NCBI RefSeq assembly: GCF_029873635.1
Contig: NC_080423.1
Location: forward strand, 97,398,397 to 97,462,396
Direction: 5' to 3'
DNA from: Malania oleifera
Taxonomy: Eukaryota; Streptophyta; Magnoliopsida; Santalales; Ximeniaceae
Length of the DNA stretch: 64,000 bases
Numbering within the stretch: the first letter of the stretch is position 1; each line of letters begins with the position of its first letter. The translations under genes were made by a program, and so were the position numbers. Shown here piece by piece: positions 14,640-27,179 of this stretch. Under the pieces are notes generated by a model. The model made no database searches. It saw only the letters and a list, made by a program, of their open reading frames with translations, and was not told where the DNA came from.

Positions 14640-15928
14640 AAGTGTCTTTTACCCTAAGAAAAAAGGAAAATGGACGCAACTATAGTCTGGAGGGTGGCGT
14701 TTAGCATAAAAATAAATTGTCACAAAAATCTTTCCCACAAGCATCAATGTTGTTGATACTCGTCATTTGTCAATTGAGATTGGAAAAAGAAAATTATTGT
14801 AGTTTTTTTTTTTCATTCTCGAAAAGAGCTAATTTTTTATTTTTGATGACAAAATAATGTGTCAATTTATGTAAATTTTGATGAAAATTCACATTTTAAT
14901 AGAATTTTTATTTTCATTAAAGAATTACCAAAAATAATATGTTTGCAAAAATTATAAATAAAATTTTAAAAGGAGACACATTTGGCACTAGGAACAACAA
15001 AAATGATAGCTAGCATATTTTATTTATCTCATATTATAAAGTGATGAATTACTTTTTTTTTTTTTTTATGTCTTTTTACTTACAAAGTAAAAAATAGGAG
15101 AATTTTTTTTTTATTTTTCCATTAAAAAAAATGGAATGTTAATAATGAATGTCCATAAAAGTACAAGATTCCAAACTTGAACAAATGCATTTTTTTTTTC
15201 ATTCAAACCAAACAGATCCTTAGTGGCTTTAACCTTGAGCTATACGTGGGCACCCCTTACCCAGCTGTTACAAAGAGCGTATGGGACTATTTATTAGACG
15301 TCCCAGAGTCCATTTTAATATCGTAGTGTACTTCAGTCTTTTGTGATTTTCACAAATCTTTTTCAAACCCCAAATAAATTTTTTTTGTCTGAAATAAAGA
15401 CACATCAAATTGTGAATTTTATCTTGTAATTTCTCCTCACATGATAAGTTTTAGGGATCATTTAGAACCACTTAAGTGAAAGTACCTTTTAAATTAGTGC
15501 TTTAATTGATTAGATTGGAACAAAAAGGAATAAGAATCTCTTGAAGATATAGTAGTTAAAGTAGGACCAATGATAAAAGAGCAGTGAGATAATGAAACCT
15601 TAATGTGAATTTTCAATCAACTGAAAAAAATGTGAGAAGCCCTATATGCAGATATGATACTCAAATGCTCGGATATTTGAATGAATGTGTATTTGAATGA
15701 ATGAGTTCTATTTACGCTATATTCCCTTAATTATGCGTTTTTTTATTACGAGATTATGAATCTTTTTCAGGCTTTGCTTATATTAAAACTTTTACCTGAC
15801 CAATGAAAGAAAAAATAAATAAAAATGATATCAAGTTTTCGTTTTATTATATTCACAAGGAAAACTATTTAAAATAAAAAAATTGTTCAAATATCGTTAA
15901 AATTTTTAAAATTAAAAATTAACAATGG

Positions 15929-15960
<32 letters not shown>

Positions 15961-16200
15961 GTTTATTTAGTGTACATTTTACTTCCTTTTTCACTTCATT
16001 TCAAAACTAAACATGAAAAAAAATAAACATTGCGCTAAATTTTATCTAGACTCATGTATTTTTTAAAATTCAACCCTAAACCCTAAAATTTGCCAAGCAT
16101 AACTTTGCCTTTAAATCCTATATCTAACATACTTAAACCCAATTGATTAGCAAACAGTACATTCTGAATCCCAGTTATATATTGGTGAATAAAACCCTAA
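14640..16200. other. AT-rich intergenic stretch
   Basis: No exon-like sequence was seen on either strand. It includes a (TA)n microsatellite at about 15935-15960. Homopolymer tracts are common. Confidence 0.5.
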
Positions 16201-16904
16201 TCCTTCCTGCTCAAGGATATCAGGCAAGATGGAAGCCCTAGGAATGTGGTGCAACTTTGTTGTGAAGCCTCAAACTTATTGCCCATTTCAGATTTAAGTA
16301 CACTGCACAAAAATTATTGAAGAAAATGAGAGTAAGAATAAAACCAATCACTCCATGTATCAATTAAAAAGGGATAAAAACCAGAGTTGACTCACCATTG
16401 TAGGATACATTTGTAGAACTGTTCTGCTCTGTTTGGTGTTCAGGAATTTTGAGAGGAAAGAGGGAAATTTTTCTTTAAAATGGATGCTTTTTTTTTTTTT
16501 CCTCAAGATTTCTTTTCATTAACTTTCCTTTCCCTCTGTTCTCTCTAAAGATCCAGAGGCTTCATGGTCATGGAAAAGAAAACAGCAGACTCAGAGTCAC
16601 AAGCAGTTGAGATTTTTGTGAAACTTGTTTCAAATTGATCACAAACATTTCCAGCAGACAGTCCACTCCATATCAACATCATGGTTCCCCCACCCCCACA
16701 CGTCTCTCTTTTTAAAATTAAAATTCACTCAAAAAAATAAAAGAAAAGAAAGAAAAATAATGGACAATACAGCCTGAAACTTTCAAAGAAGGCCATGATG
16801 AGAAGAAAAGAAGAAAAGAGGAAACTTCATCCAAATTTGGAATGTCCAACCAAAGAAAGAAAATCGGAAGGAAAGGAAACAAGAATACACAAAACTAACA
16901 ATAC
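16200..16904 (-). other. 3' UTR of the coiled-coil gene with a candidate intron
   Basis: Downstream of the TAG stop (16905-16907) the minus strand has CAATG|GTGAGT, a strong donor at 16395. A TTTGTGCAG acceptor at 16303 would give a 93-base intron, a normal plant length. The following sequence could be the last, non-coding exon. Inference from splice signals only; no transcript evidence. Confidence 0.4.
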
Positions 16905-18933
16905 CTACAAAATGTTAGGCAGCTGAGAATCCAATCTCTGCTGCAACTCCTTGATCTTCATAGAGAGCTCTGCTGTCTGTTCCTTATAGCTCCGAAGGAG
17001 GTAGTCCTTTCCCTCAATCACTTCCTTTAAGTCTCCCACATCCCTTTTCAGCTTCTCAATCTTTTCTCCATCTGCTCTCCATTTTTCCAATGATTCCAAG
17101 TTCCTGTCTCCATTCAGATACCCATTTGCATGACCATTTCTCCCTTCAGATGGCCAAATTGTACCTGTGGAGGGCTTATCATTGGAGTTTACATGTTCCA
17201 AACAGTGATCTGCAATTGCTTTCCTCAGCATCTGGATTTCTCTCTCAGAATCAAACAAGTCCCTGTTTCCAGCATCCAGCAGTGACTGCAAATGGGCAGA
17301 ATGTGACATCTGAGTCTCAAGTGAATTCTGCAATTCTGCAATCTGATCATGCATCTCCTGTATCATATCATCCCTTTTCTTCAACTGCTGCCTCAGCTTG
17401 TGTATTACTTCCCGCTTGCTGAATATATCAGAACCACATTCGGAGACAGATGGTGAGTCTGAGCTGTTTGAGTGGTGGAATGGCTTTGGAGGAAGTTCAA
17501 GGCAATCAGGAGAAGATGCCCAAATAATGCCACTCTCTTTACTAAATTCAAGAGTAGGAACTGTGACCAGAGGGAGTGCCACATCAGATTCAATCGAAAT
17601 TTGGCCATTGTGGGGGAACTTGATCTCTGCTATTTCTTCGTTTCCTGCTTCAAAACCCATAAAATGAAAGCACGAAAAGAAAATTCTCAGGAAACCATTG
17701 AAGAAGCCATTGGCATGATGATAATAGAAGTCTAGAATGCAAATCATCAACAAAACAGGGCAGCCCGGTGCACAAAGCTACCGCGTATGCGGGGTCCGGG
17801 GAAGGGGCGGACCACAATGGGTCTATAGTACGCAGCCTTACCTTGCATTTTTGCAAGAGGCTGTTTCCACGCCTTGAACCCGTGACCTCTAGGTCACATG
17901 GCGACAACCTTACTGTTGCGCCTAAGCTCCCCTTAAATCATCAATAAAACAGGATTAACAAAAATACATTAGAAAGAAACCAGAAATTCGACAAAAATTT
18001 CCCATTAAATCAAAGACTAAATAAAAAGAAAAAAAAAATAGAACATTAACAGTCAAAAGTATCAAGAGAAATGCCTCAACTTGACAGCTGAATGCAACCC
18101 AATTATAAGCTGCTCAAGTGTCTGAAGACTTCTCGCAAGAAGCATGATATTACAAGCAAGCTTACTAAGAACTAAAATTGAACGGTGAATAATCTCAATT
18201 TTGCAGTCCAATTTCTAGTGTGCACAGATGTCCAAACTGATGAAAGTCCAACAACAAAGATGAGCACAAATCAAAAATATATTTGGCCTTCATTTGAAAT
18301 TCTCCAAATAGCAACTGCCATTTTCAAATGGTGCACCAGGGAAGCTTCAGCTCAAAGGAATATAGGAATTACTGTGGACGCTCCATTACACCAAAAAAAA
18401 ATTAGCACTTGCCAAGCAAAATGAACATTTTTTCTACTTTCTTTTTCCATTTCTTGATCATAATCCTTTCTTCAATACAATTTTTTGTTTATAAAATAAA
18501 TAAATTAATTAAGAAAAAAAACCGGTTTGGAATTGAGGAATGAAAAATTTACACACCTGAAGTGCAATTGAAGCATCCATCTTCATAGGGTGCAAAAGAA
18601 CAGACATTTGAATGCATATGGCAGCCGCCCAACTTCCTCCTGTCCATGGATTTTCCAGTTCCTGCATTAGATAAAATCTTATTTTAAGAATATGTACAAA
18701 TCAATAAGACAACTTTCCAAATGCTTCACATGATGTATTGAGGTGAGACCTTTCAAACGGTGATTAGCATTCTCCTGTTGCTTTGTGTCAAATATCTGCT
18801 TCAGCTTGTATCCGAGGCGAATTGATAATGTGCTTAATAAGGCACTACCAGCAATGAGGACCCAATTTGGCCCCTCACCCTGAAAATTTTTTGACCGCTG
18901 AGCCCTAGGTATCCCATTGGCTCTCGATTTCAT
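16905..18933 (-). CDS. Plant coiled-coil protein with one N-terminal membrane segment, 342 residues
   Basis: I do not recognise a named family. Coding exons are 18750-18933, 18557-18661 and 16905-17644, joined by two phase-1 GT-AG introns that keep one open frame of 342 residues ending in LPNIL. The start is the first Met in the exon (MKSRANGIPRAQRSK). Residues about 24-44 (WVLIAGSALLSTLSIRLG) form one membrane segment followed by basic residues. The middle exon encodes a cluster of Cys and His (CHMHSNVC, then CFNC, residues about 75-94), a possible metal site. A Ser-rich acidic stretch follows (SSDSPSVSECGSD). Two coiled coils make up the rest, about 172-240 (KLRQQLKKRDDMIQEMHDQI) and 283-337 (KEVIEGKDYLL, MKIKELQQRL). 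This looks like a membrane-anchored scaffold or tether; that is inference. A SINE lies in the second intron. No break was seen. Confidence 0.85.
17760..17934 (-). mobile_element. tRNA-derived SINE in an intron of the coiled-coil gene
   Basis: On the minus strand it starts near GGAGCTTAGGCGCAACAGTA, with a Pol III A-box-like TTAGGCGCAACAG and a B box GGTTCAAGGC about 50 bases on, followed by the AAGGTAAGGCTGCGTAC and CCCCGGACCCCGC segments typical of a widespread eudicot SINE. A 19-base target duplication, AAATCATCAA(C/T)AAAACAGG, flanks it (17741-17759 and 17935-17953) with one mismatch. The well-kept duplication points to a fairly recent insertion. Confidence 0.88.
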
Positions 18934-20055
18934 TTTAAAAGCGAGTTAAGTATTGAAGGGGAGAACTCAGAAGCATCCAAATATGACATAAATTGACAAT
19001 GCACCAAGTTCCATCGTGATATGTATGACAGATCAATTTTGTCAAACTGCACCAGGAAAAGAGCATGCTCACTGATTTAGATCTATAGACAATGGACATA
19101 TTTTTCAAAACATTTATAGGCAAACATCACAACTTAATCAATTACAAGGTTTGAAAAGAAAAAAAATTAGACAACAAAGAGTATGACATGGGAAATTAAC
19201 CAATACATGATTTTCCACTGAAGCAAGTACAGTGACCCCTACCCCCCAAAAAAATAATGAATAAAACAAAAAATAGAATAGCATGAACAAAAAAAACATC
19301 TTTATTTACTCTTTTAGGATTAAAAAAATGTCAAGAAAAGTTTTGTAATTGAAAATAATTTTAAGAATTATGCACAACAAATCCACTTACTAAAAATTCA
19401 TCTCATAAAAAAATAATTCCAACAAAAAAATTTATGGTGTAGACCCTGTAAAGTCCTTTCATCCTTTACATACACACATTTAAATTTTGGTAACAGTGCA
19501 CCTGTGAAGACATTGCTCTAGTCTCTATACCTCTTTAAATATCCAGCTGTTCTCCTCACATACCAAACAATTCTTGGTTGACCAAATGACAGAAAAAGCA
19601 ATTCATCCAACATCTTGGATACCTTTCAACAGGAAATAGTAGAAAGCTACACACCCTCCTCAGATCCTTATTTAACATGGGGAAGAAACCAGCCATTAGT
19701 CGTGGTGATTTATTTTTAATTATTATATTCATATTAGAGAATTCAAAGAAAGACCAAGTTTCCACAGTCAACGTCCATATTTTATGAAATCATATGATTC
19801 ACATCGTCCAAATTTACAAGACAATGGAGATGTTTAGTCACATAAGCAATAAACTTCCTAGATTTAACCACTTGTGTCATAGATCCAAGAAAATACATGC
19901 ATAAACTCACAATTTCATATAAACCCTAGTCCAAGGATGACAGCTTAAGGAATATTTTACAACACAAACTAATTGGCTAAAAATGAACCATGAAAATATT
20001 ATGAATAATGGCCCACAAAAAGAAAGTTCACAAAGCCAACTTAAAGCCTTCTCCT
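18934..20055 (-). other. Sequence upstream of the first coding exon of the coiled-coil gene
   Basis: No coding sequence was seen. An AG at about 18969 (GCTTCTGAG) could be the acceptor of a 5' UTR intron. If the candidate first exon near 27.2 kb belongs to this gene, this stretch is the end of a very long intron. Confidence 0.35.
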
Positions 20056-20064
20056 ACCATATTT

Positions 20065-21015
20065 AGGGGTGTACAAAAATTACCAAAAAACAAAAAATCG
20101 GAATGAAACCAAACTGAAACATATCTCAGTTTGGTCTTTCGGTTTGCGATTTTGGTTTCAGTTTTAAAAGATTGGCTTCGGTTTTGGTCCAAAACCAAAC
20201 CCAAAAAAAAAAAACTGAATTAATAAATTATAATTGTATAATTTTATATAATACTAATATTCAGAGAACCCGCACAGTTTGAGCGGCAGGCTTCTGCTCA
20301 TTGGAGAACCACCACAATAAGTTGCGGTCATGGTCTTCAGCTCAGAGTCATATATCTCCGTTTCAGATGCAATCGCCGGACTTTCTCTGAGAAAATGACC
20401 AGGTGGTCCTCCAGATGCGGTCACACCACCACAGCCACCAAGAAAGCCCTCAAGTTTAGGACTTGGACCGGCAGCGAGAGAGAAGATGAACCAATTTTAG
20501 GAAGCATCCATGTCAACTTGCCGGAAGTTGCAGAGCTCTCGGCTGTCACCCGGTGAACTGATTCTCCGGCAATGCGTGGCCTCCACACACTCCTCTTCCT
20601 CCTCTTTCTTCACTCTGCAGTCTGCAGCTCTCATCACTGCGCTGGGATCTTGAAAAGCTACCTCTAAATGGGTCACACTCCTCATCCCACATCGGTTGCA
20701 CATGGGAAGGGAATTGGTTTCCCTTCCTATAAATACCAACTCCACCCCTCCCTCCTCTTCAGCCTTCAGCTTTACAAGCTGGGCCCATGTTTGGGTTGTG
20801 GGCTGCAGCCGGCAGGCCCATGGAGGCTAATGGCTAAAAGTTTGTTATAATTTAAAATTTCGAAAACCAAAGTTGAACCAAACCGAACCAGAAAACCGGT
20901 GGTTAAGTTTTTTATAAGCCGACGGTTTATTGTTTGGTATCAGTTTGTGAAATTTTAAAACCTAAAATTTCAGTTCGGTGCTTGGTTTTGTTAATAACCG
21001 AACCAAATAAAACGA
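20065..21015 (+). mobile_element. Non-autonomous hAT-like element with internal promoter module
   Basis: It begins AGGGGTGTACAAAAATTAC, as does the copy at 50155. Both flanks carry ACCATATTT (20056-20064 and 21016-21024), consistent with an 8-base hAT duplication plus one chance base. The last 10 or so bases of the expected terminal inverted repeat are missing on the right. Near both ends it is rich in AACCGAACC-type motifs and their complement. The centre is GC-richer and carries a USE plus TATA promoter module. No transposase was seen. Confidence 0.7.
20684..20735 (+). promoter_or_regulatory. snRNA-type promoter module (USE + TATA)
   Basis: ATCCCACATCG (20684-20694) matches the plant snRNA upstream sequence element RTCCCACATCG exactly. 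TATAAATA follows at 20728-20735, with 33 bases between them, the spacing known for plant Pol II snRNA genes. No U1, U2, U3, U4, U5 or U6 5' end is recognisable downstream. Confidence 0.6.
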
Positions 21016-23500
21016 ACCATATTTGACCTTCAAAGTTAACTAATGTTTATAGACTATTTTAAGAGACTTAAGCTCAGTGAGCTCACTACTGCCAATTTGG
21101 ATAAGGTATGGACATGCAGACCCATTGATCAAGAAATAATGATTTTTAAAGGTCCAACTTCATCATGAAAAGAAGATTTGGTTGGAGCAAAAACAGGATT
21201 CTTTTGTAAAAGGAACAATTTGGTCACTCTGGGTAACAGGGGCCTTTTGGCAGTGTTTAGCATTTAATAAAAGGTTAGTACGAAAAAGATTTTTCTGGAT
21301 ATAAACCCACACTTTAAGTGCCCTACTAATCTAAACTCCCTCTAAAATACAAGAACCAATTCTCAAATGCATGCATCCTATTTGAGATGACGATAACTTC
21401 TTAACTAGTGAATTTTTTTTTTTGACTTTGATTATCGGATGCATGCAAAGCTGCATGTTCAGATGTTCCCTACCTTCTAAACCAAGAGAATGCATAAAAT
21501 GCATGTCCTAGGTTTGACCCTAACTCCATGCATGCAAACCCATCATGCAATCTGCTATGCAAGCCCAATAAAATGCAAGGACTGAATAACTTAGAATCCT
21601 ATCATCCCATGCACGCAACCCTAATGTATAAGAATAAGAGTTATCAAATAACCAAATGAAGTGCAATGAGAGTGTCGGCTATGAAATTAAAGCTAGATGA
21701 AACAATGAGGGATTGAAATTGGGGTGTAAACATAAACATAAACATAAACAGCACAAAAAACAGCACAATTATACAACAATTATAAGAATTCAGCACAATT
21801 ATACAACAATTGGAATAAAACAAAAAACTTTAAGAGCTCTTGATGCAAGGTTCTAGATCAATCATTCTAGGGATGACAAATTTTTACCAACACTTAATTT
21901 AACTAAACAAAGCCTACTCACATCTACTTGGAGTTGGCTTGACTAATTTTTTTTAAGCACTTAGCTATCTGTTTGTCGATTATTATTAACTTATTATGCT
22001 TTCAAATTTGATGGAAGTTCTATTGTTTCAGCCACCCCTACACTTAATTTGCTAGTTAATTTATGACTGACTTGAAAAAATACTAAAATTAAATCATAAA
22101 TAAATTTTCAAAAAATACAGAAAATCAATCATTTCCCACAAAATTTCAATTTTCCTTAAAATTTTCTGACACTACCATCCTTACAAATGAAAGACAACCA
22201 AAGTATACAAATTCATAGAATGAATACATTTCATAGTGAACTATTTGCAACACAAAAGCCTTTTAGGACTGGCTCAGACGAAAAAAAATTGTAAAGGCAG
22301 GGGTGTAAGAGAGATCCAGGGTTCAAAACTTACCAATCAAAAAAGTATTTGCAACATGAGAATAAAAGGAAATAAATATTTGACCCTTCTAATATGCACC
22401 AACCTAATCAAAGACAAAAATAAAGTGTAAATAAAATAAAGGAACATGCTAGGAGAAAGGGAGGAAAAAGACGAGGTGAATTCAAAATGGGAAGAAGAAG
22501 CACAGGATGTTTTGTTGAAAGTTCTTTTTGCTTCTGTACAACAATAACATGGTTTTGGGTACAGAGTACCCATTTCTGGCAGTTTTCATGACATAAGGAT
22601 AGAGGTAATCACATTAAGTGAGTTTAAGCACAACTGTTATATAAATAAAGAATTTTATTAAGGAAGAAATAAGAAATTTCAGAAAGGAGGACAAGATACC
22701 CACCATCAATCTAAAACAAATAAATATATACACTGCTAAAGACATAAAGCCTGCCAATCCCTCTGTCAACCAGTGGCAATTCTTTGAAAGGGCTGAAAGC
22801 AAACATCACAACAAACCCAAAGACAGCTCTACCTCAAACCAAGGAGAAATTATCTGGCCCTTAAATATGCTCCAGTCAAATATTTTAAACCCATCTGTGA
22901 AATCAACCCAGATGGCATTATTGCATGACTAGAAATGGAATACTCATTCCTGAACTCTTGCACTTGGAAAGGAGACGCTAGGAAACACCAATGTATTTTG
23001 CATTTTTCATATATTTTTTGCTAGATTACTGCTTGTTCTTGGATGGATGTGTTTCATGCTCCTTATTTCCAACTGCTTATTTCTTGTTATGAGGTGACTT
23101 TTGATTATTGATGATTCTTTTATGATTATCTTGTAAATCTCATACTATTTTTATAGATGTGAATTGTGAAATTTTGAAATATAAATGCAAGCAATGAAAG
23201 TAGAGGAAATTTATTTGTAGAATGTAAATCAATGATGCCTATAACGCATCACAAATTTCCTTTTACTACAATATTTTACATCTAAAGCCAAAAAAAAAAA
23301 AAAAAATGTTCTCAATATGCCTAATACATGTTGATATTTACGTTGGATGTTTCAAATTAAAAAAAATATATCAATTTAATAAAGATTATATAACAGTTGT
23401 CGATTTTTATTTTAATTAAGTATACGTTAAAATTAGTTTATTAGTTTTAACGTTTTTAAAATATTAACTACTACTTTAACGTTTTGTATTTATGATGCTG
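21016..23500. other. AT-rich stretch, probably intronic or intergenic
   Basis: No exon-like sequence was recognised. It includes a short (ATAAAC)n run at about 21727-21750 and a duplicated phrase CAGCACAATTATACAACAAT at about 21762-21813. An ATTTTATTAAGGAAG phrase near 22650 resembles plant L1 3' ends but is too short to call. Confidence 0.45.
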
Positions 23501-23744
23501 AAAGTTATATTTAATTTTATCTATACAAACTGTGATCTAGCTTCATTTCAAGATATGGTTTTTCTTCTTCAAGATAACTTTATTGTCTACACTTTCTTGA
23601 GATTTATATTTTGTTGGGTAATTAAATGACACTACATCTCCTAAAGCTCTAGTGTCTATGAGTGCACACAAAACCAAGCTAGCTGAGTAATCATAGAGGT
23701 CGTGCGCGCAGTGACTATATATACACCGAGAAATGTTCTCCGTA

Positions 23745-23862
23745 GGCACGAAATCGGCTTTAAGGGCAGTGATCCTTCCACGCTTCAGCTTTTTATAAGT
23801 ATTTATATTTTTATTTAATATTAATTTTCTTAGTAAATATTTTTCCTTCTATTATATTTCCA
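23745..23862 (+). repeat. Direct repeat, copy 1 (probable LTR fragment)
   Basis: It shares about 105 bases with 25752-25852: GCACGAAATCGGCTTTAAGG, CAGCTTTT-ATAAGT and TTAGTAAATATTTTTCCTTCTA. The two copies are in the same orientation about 2 kb apart. With the Copia tail at 25500 they look like the two ends of a decayed LTR element. Confidence 0.5.
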
Positions 23863-25450
23863 ACAATCTTAAAGCCAAATCTACATGTCAAAATTGGCCC
23901 TAAATGGGGAATTTATGAATTACTAAAGCATCTGACATTCTATCCATTAAATTTAAACATCAGTGACATTACATCTAATGGCGGTCACCAAGTTGTAATA
24001 CATTCTATTTTTCTTAAAATTAGAGTTTTAGAATGAGGCGTAATATGTGCACCTTATTGTAGAAGTTTTTTAATTTCCAGTGACGAATGAATTATAATAT
24101 CTTACTATACCAAATAATTTAACTCTCTTGTATACTCACTAAGTTGTTTCATATATTAATAATACTTTGTTGTGTTTAGGCTTATTATAAAGATATTAGA
24201 TGATATTTGTAACACAATATTAGCAGATTCTATCTTCTCATTTTAAAATTTATAAAGTCTAGTATTTGCATACATCTCTAAAAGAAAATTTTCACATTTT
24301 ATAAGATGCCTAAATTATTTATTTTATGATAACAAGCTTGTTTTATAATCTGTGAGGGGAAGTGTTGCTGAATAATTCTAAAGAAAAGAGGGGAAAAAAA
24401 AAAAGAAACAACAAGCAAACAAAAAATTTCAAACAATTGTTTTCTAATTCACTTTTGTTAACACCAAAGAAACTACATTTTTTATGCTGAAAGGGCAGCA
24501 TAACAGGGAGCTTCTCCAAAACCAATTTCCATATTGATGAAGACCTAAGTCTCAAAGGCAAAGCAATTTCACATTTTCAGGTCAAAATTAATAATACATA
24601 TTTATATTATGTATATAAGTTATAATGCATTAAGATTGTAAGACATTATATTTGACAAAAATACTATGGACTTTTTCATAATACCCATAATTGCACATGC
24701 CTACATCATAATAATTGTTAAATTAGCACACCTTCTAAAATACCCAACTACTTATCATAGCAACCTACTATATATACACATCCTTGTTATATAACCATTT
24801 AATCCTAACTTTGTTTCCAATGAGATCATAAAATAAAGAAATTGGAAAGGGATCCGCCAAATGATTTGAAGTTAGAATTTTCTCAAGTTGGTAAGGGATG
24901 TCTTATGCGGCCTTCACTCATGCAAAAGGTACAAATATGTTGCATATTTTTATCAAGTGTTTTTTTGTTCTTAGATTTCCATTGTGATAATTTTTTTTTT
25001 AATATTTGCTATTATGAGGTGAATTCTCAGAAGCCACAAAAATTTATTATCTCTAGTTTGGGAGGTATCCAATGTGGTTTTTGGTATTCTTGTTCATTCA
25101 TGAAATGTGTGATGATGCATAAACATGTAGATATATATATGCTCCATGATTGTCATTAATGATTTTTTTGTCTCTGAGAGGCAAATTAACAAGTGCAAAT
25201 AAGGCATAATACATGGAAGCAATGGTGTGGGGGTGGAGTCACTCAACCATAAAATGGCATGGAGAAATTTAAGTGTAAACACACATAGGTGTGTAAACTA
25301 TTTATTTTTGTGGTGCATTATCCAAGTGGATAATAGACACATAGTCATAGTATTGGCATTGGTTAATATATTTGTGGACTAACCTAAACTAATTGAATAG
25401 TCAAATTGGGATATTATTAGTGTGATCACAAAAATATGGGGGCAACCTAA
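23863..25450. other. Stretch between the two direct repeats
   Basis: AT-rich, with no reverse transcriptase or integrase motif. I see nothing further that can be supported. Confidence 0.4.
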
Positions 25451-25852
25451 TATCAATATGATCAAAATATGAAAATTGAGAAACAATTGTTAATTAATGA
25501 TTCCCTTAACTAAAGGACTAGCTAAAAAGCTAATAGAAGAAACATCGAGGGGGATGGGTCCTTAAGCCCTTGACACAAACTACTAATGAAGGCAATCCAA
25601 CCTATGTGACTGGAGATCCCATGAAATAGGTTCAATGGGTAATAACAAGTCATTGAGTAGTTTGGTGAGCACTATCATTTATTTTGATCATCTCTATGGT
25701 ATTTTGAATGGTGCAATTGTAACAATTGTGAGGTTGAGTTTACCTATGTAGGTGCGAAATCGGCTTTAAGGACAATGTTCCTTCCATGCCTCAGCTTTTG
25801 ATAAGTTATACTTTTATTAAATATTAATTTTATTAGTAAATATTTTTCCTTC
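25451..25852 (+). mobile_element. Old Copia remnant: pol tail and LTR fragment
   Basis: Around 25513-25555 the plus strand encodes LAKKLIEETSRGMG, the C-terminal tail of many plant Copia polyproteins. It is followed by CCCTTGACACAAACTACTAATGAAGG-type sequence usual after that tail, and then by the second direct repeat (25752-25852). The rest of the element is gone. It is the oldest-looking LTR element in the window. Confidence 0.55.
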
Positions 25853-25859
25853 TATCTCC

Positions 25860-27175
25860 AAAAATACGTACTTAAAATTAATTAATTGATGTCTCCTCGT
25901 TGTGTCATATTAGAATTGTGTATTATGCACATCATAAAATGCCCTTATAGTGAGGAAATCTCAAGCATTTCCTCAGACCTCATGCCCTGAAAACCAGCTG
26001 TTACATGCAAATAATCCACCAATCTACATCCAAAAATGCTATTCAGCATAAGTTTTGAGTGCTAATCACATCAAGGCTACTGTCTTGCATTAGTTTTTTT
26101 TTTTCAGACAAGTTCTACTCTAATGTCATTTTGGGAAGTCCTTTCCCCCTAACCCATAACTTGAAAATGAATAAGACAAAGCTATGCATACACTCAAGGG
26201 ACTCATTAGGCCTCCCAATAATATAATACAAATTTGGAAGGAGGCTTCTGGGTTTATTAGAAACTTCAGCATATTATCATGAGTGACACTCTTCTCTTCA
26301 AGAACTCCCTGAATCACCCCAAAAAAGAAAAGGCAAAAACAAGATGTATAAAAATTATATAATACATAATTTATATATGCACAAATTAGTTCTTAAATAT
26401 ATGTGCATTGCATGAGCACAATCATACAACCATCAAGGTAAAGATATGGCACAAATCTGCAGTGGCTAGTCCGACTCATGAATGTTTGAAGTATTGTAAG
26501 TTATGCAGGAAAGTAAAAATGACATGTGATGGATATTTTGACCAAAAAGAACAAAAAAACAAAAAAGTGATGCAGTGCAATTTTTTTATAAAAAAAAAAA
26601 TGAATAAAAAAATGAAGCAAAATGCAAAGATGTTGATATGAGGTGTCTCAACTCCCATCCTTAACCATCCACTCGACTTCAACTTAGCAAATGCTCCATT
26701 CCACGTCTTCTCTTATGAAAGTTGAGCATCATAGCGCCCATGATCATACCCAAGGCTTCAAGCTCCGGCACAAAAATCTATATTCACAACGAACACATCA
26801 CTCTTCCTCCCGATATTCAAAACGATCAGACAACTACGAACTTACAGAGAATTATAAAATCAACAGGATAATATCAGTATAAACATCACGCTATGCATAA
26901 TCATATGAAGACACTGAAGTTTAACTCACTACTAAGCCATAAATGCCATTACAAGACATCGAAGATCAAATTCCACGGCCTGATACAGAATATGAAAAAT
27001 AAATCTGAAGCATAAACGTATCCACAAAAACAATCAAAAACTAAACACACAAAGCAAATCGATCATACACAACTCAAAAATCAACAAACATAACATCAAC
27101 GCGGAGAGAGAAAGAGAGAGAGAAAGAACTCAGAATCAAGAGCGAAATAAAAGGGCATAAGAGGAAGAATGAACA
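25860..27175. other. AT-rich stretch without recognised genes
   Basis: No coding exon was recognised. The stretch 26640-27000 has a more balanced base composition but no open frame with family signatures. It may be part of a long 5' intron of the coiled-coil gene. Confidence 0.4.
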
Positions 27176-27179
27176 CACC

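Noticed and set aside
17090-17740. Plus-strand open frames in the coiled-coil gene
   Set aside because: Shadows of the last coding exon; composition and splice logic support the minus strand only.
20671-20850. Possible snRNA gene after the USE and TATA box
   Set aside because: No 5' end of U1, U2, U3, U4, U5 or U6 is recognisable in the 100 bases downstream, so only the promoter module is reported.
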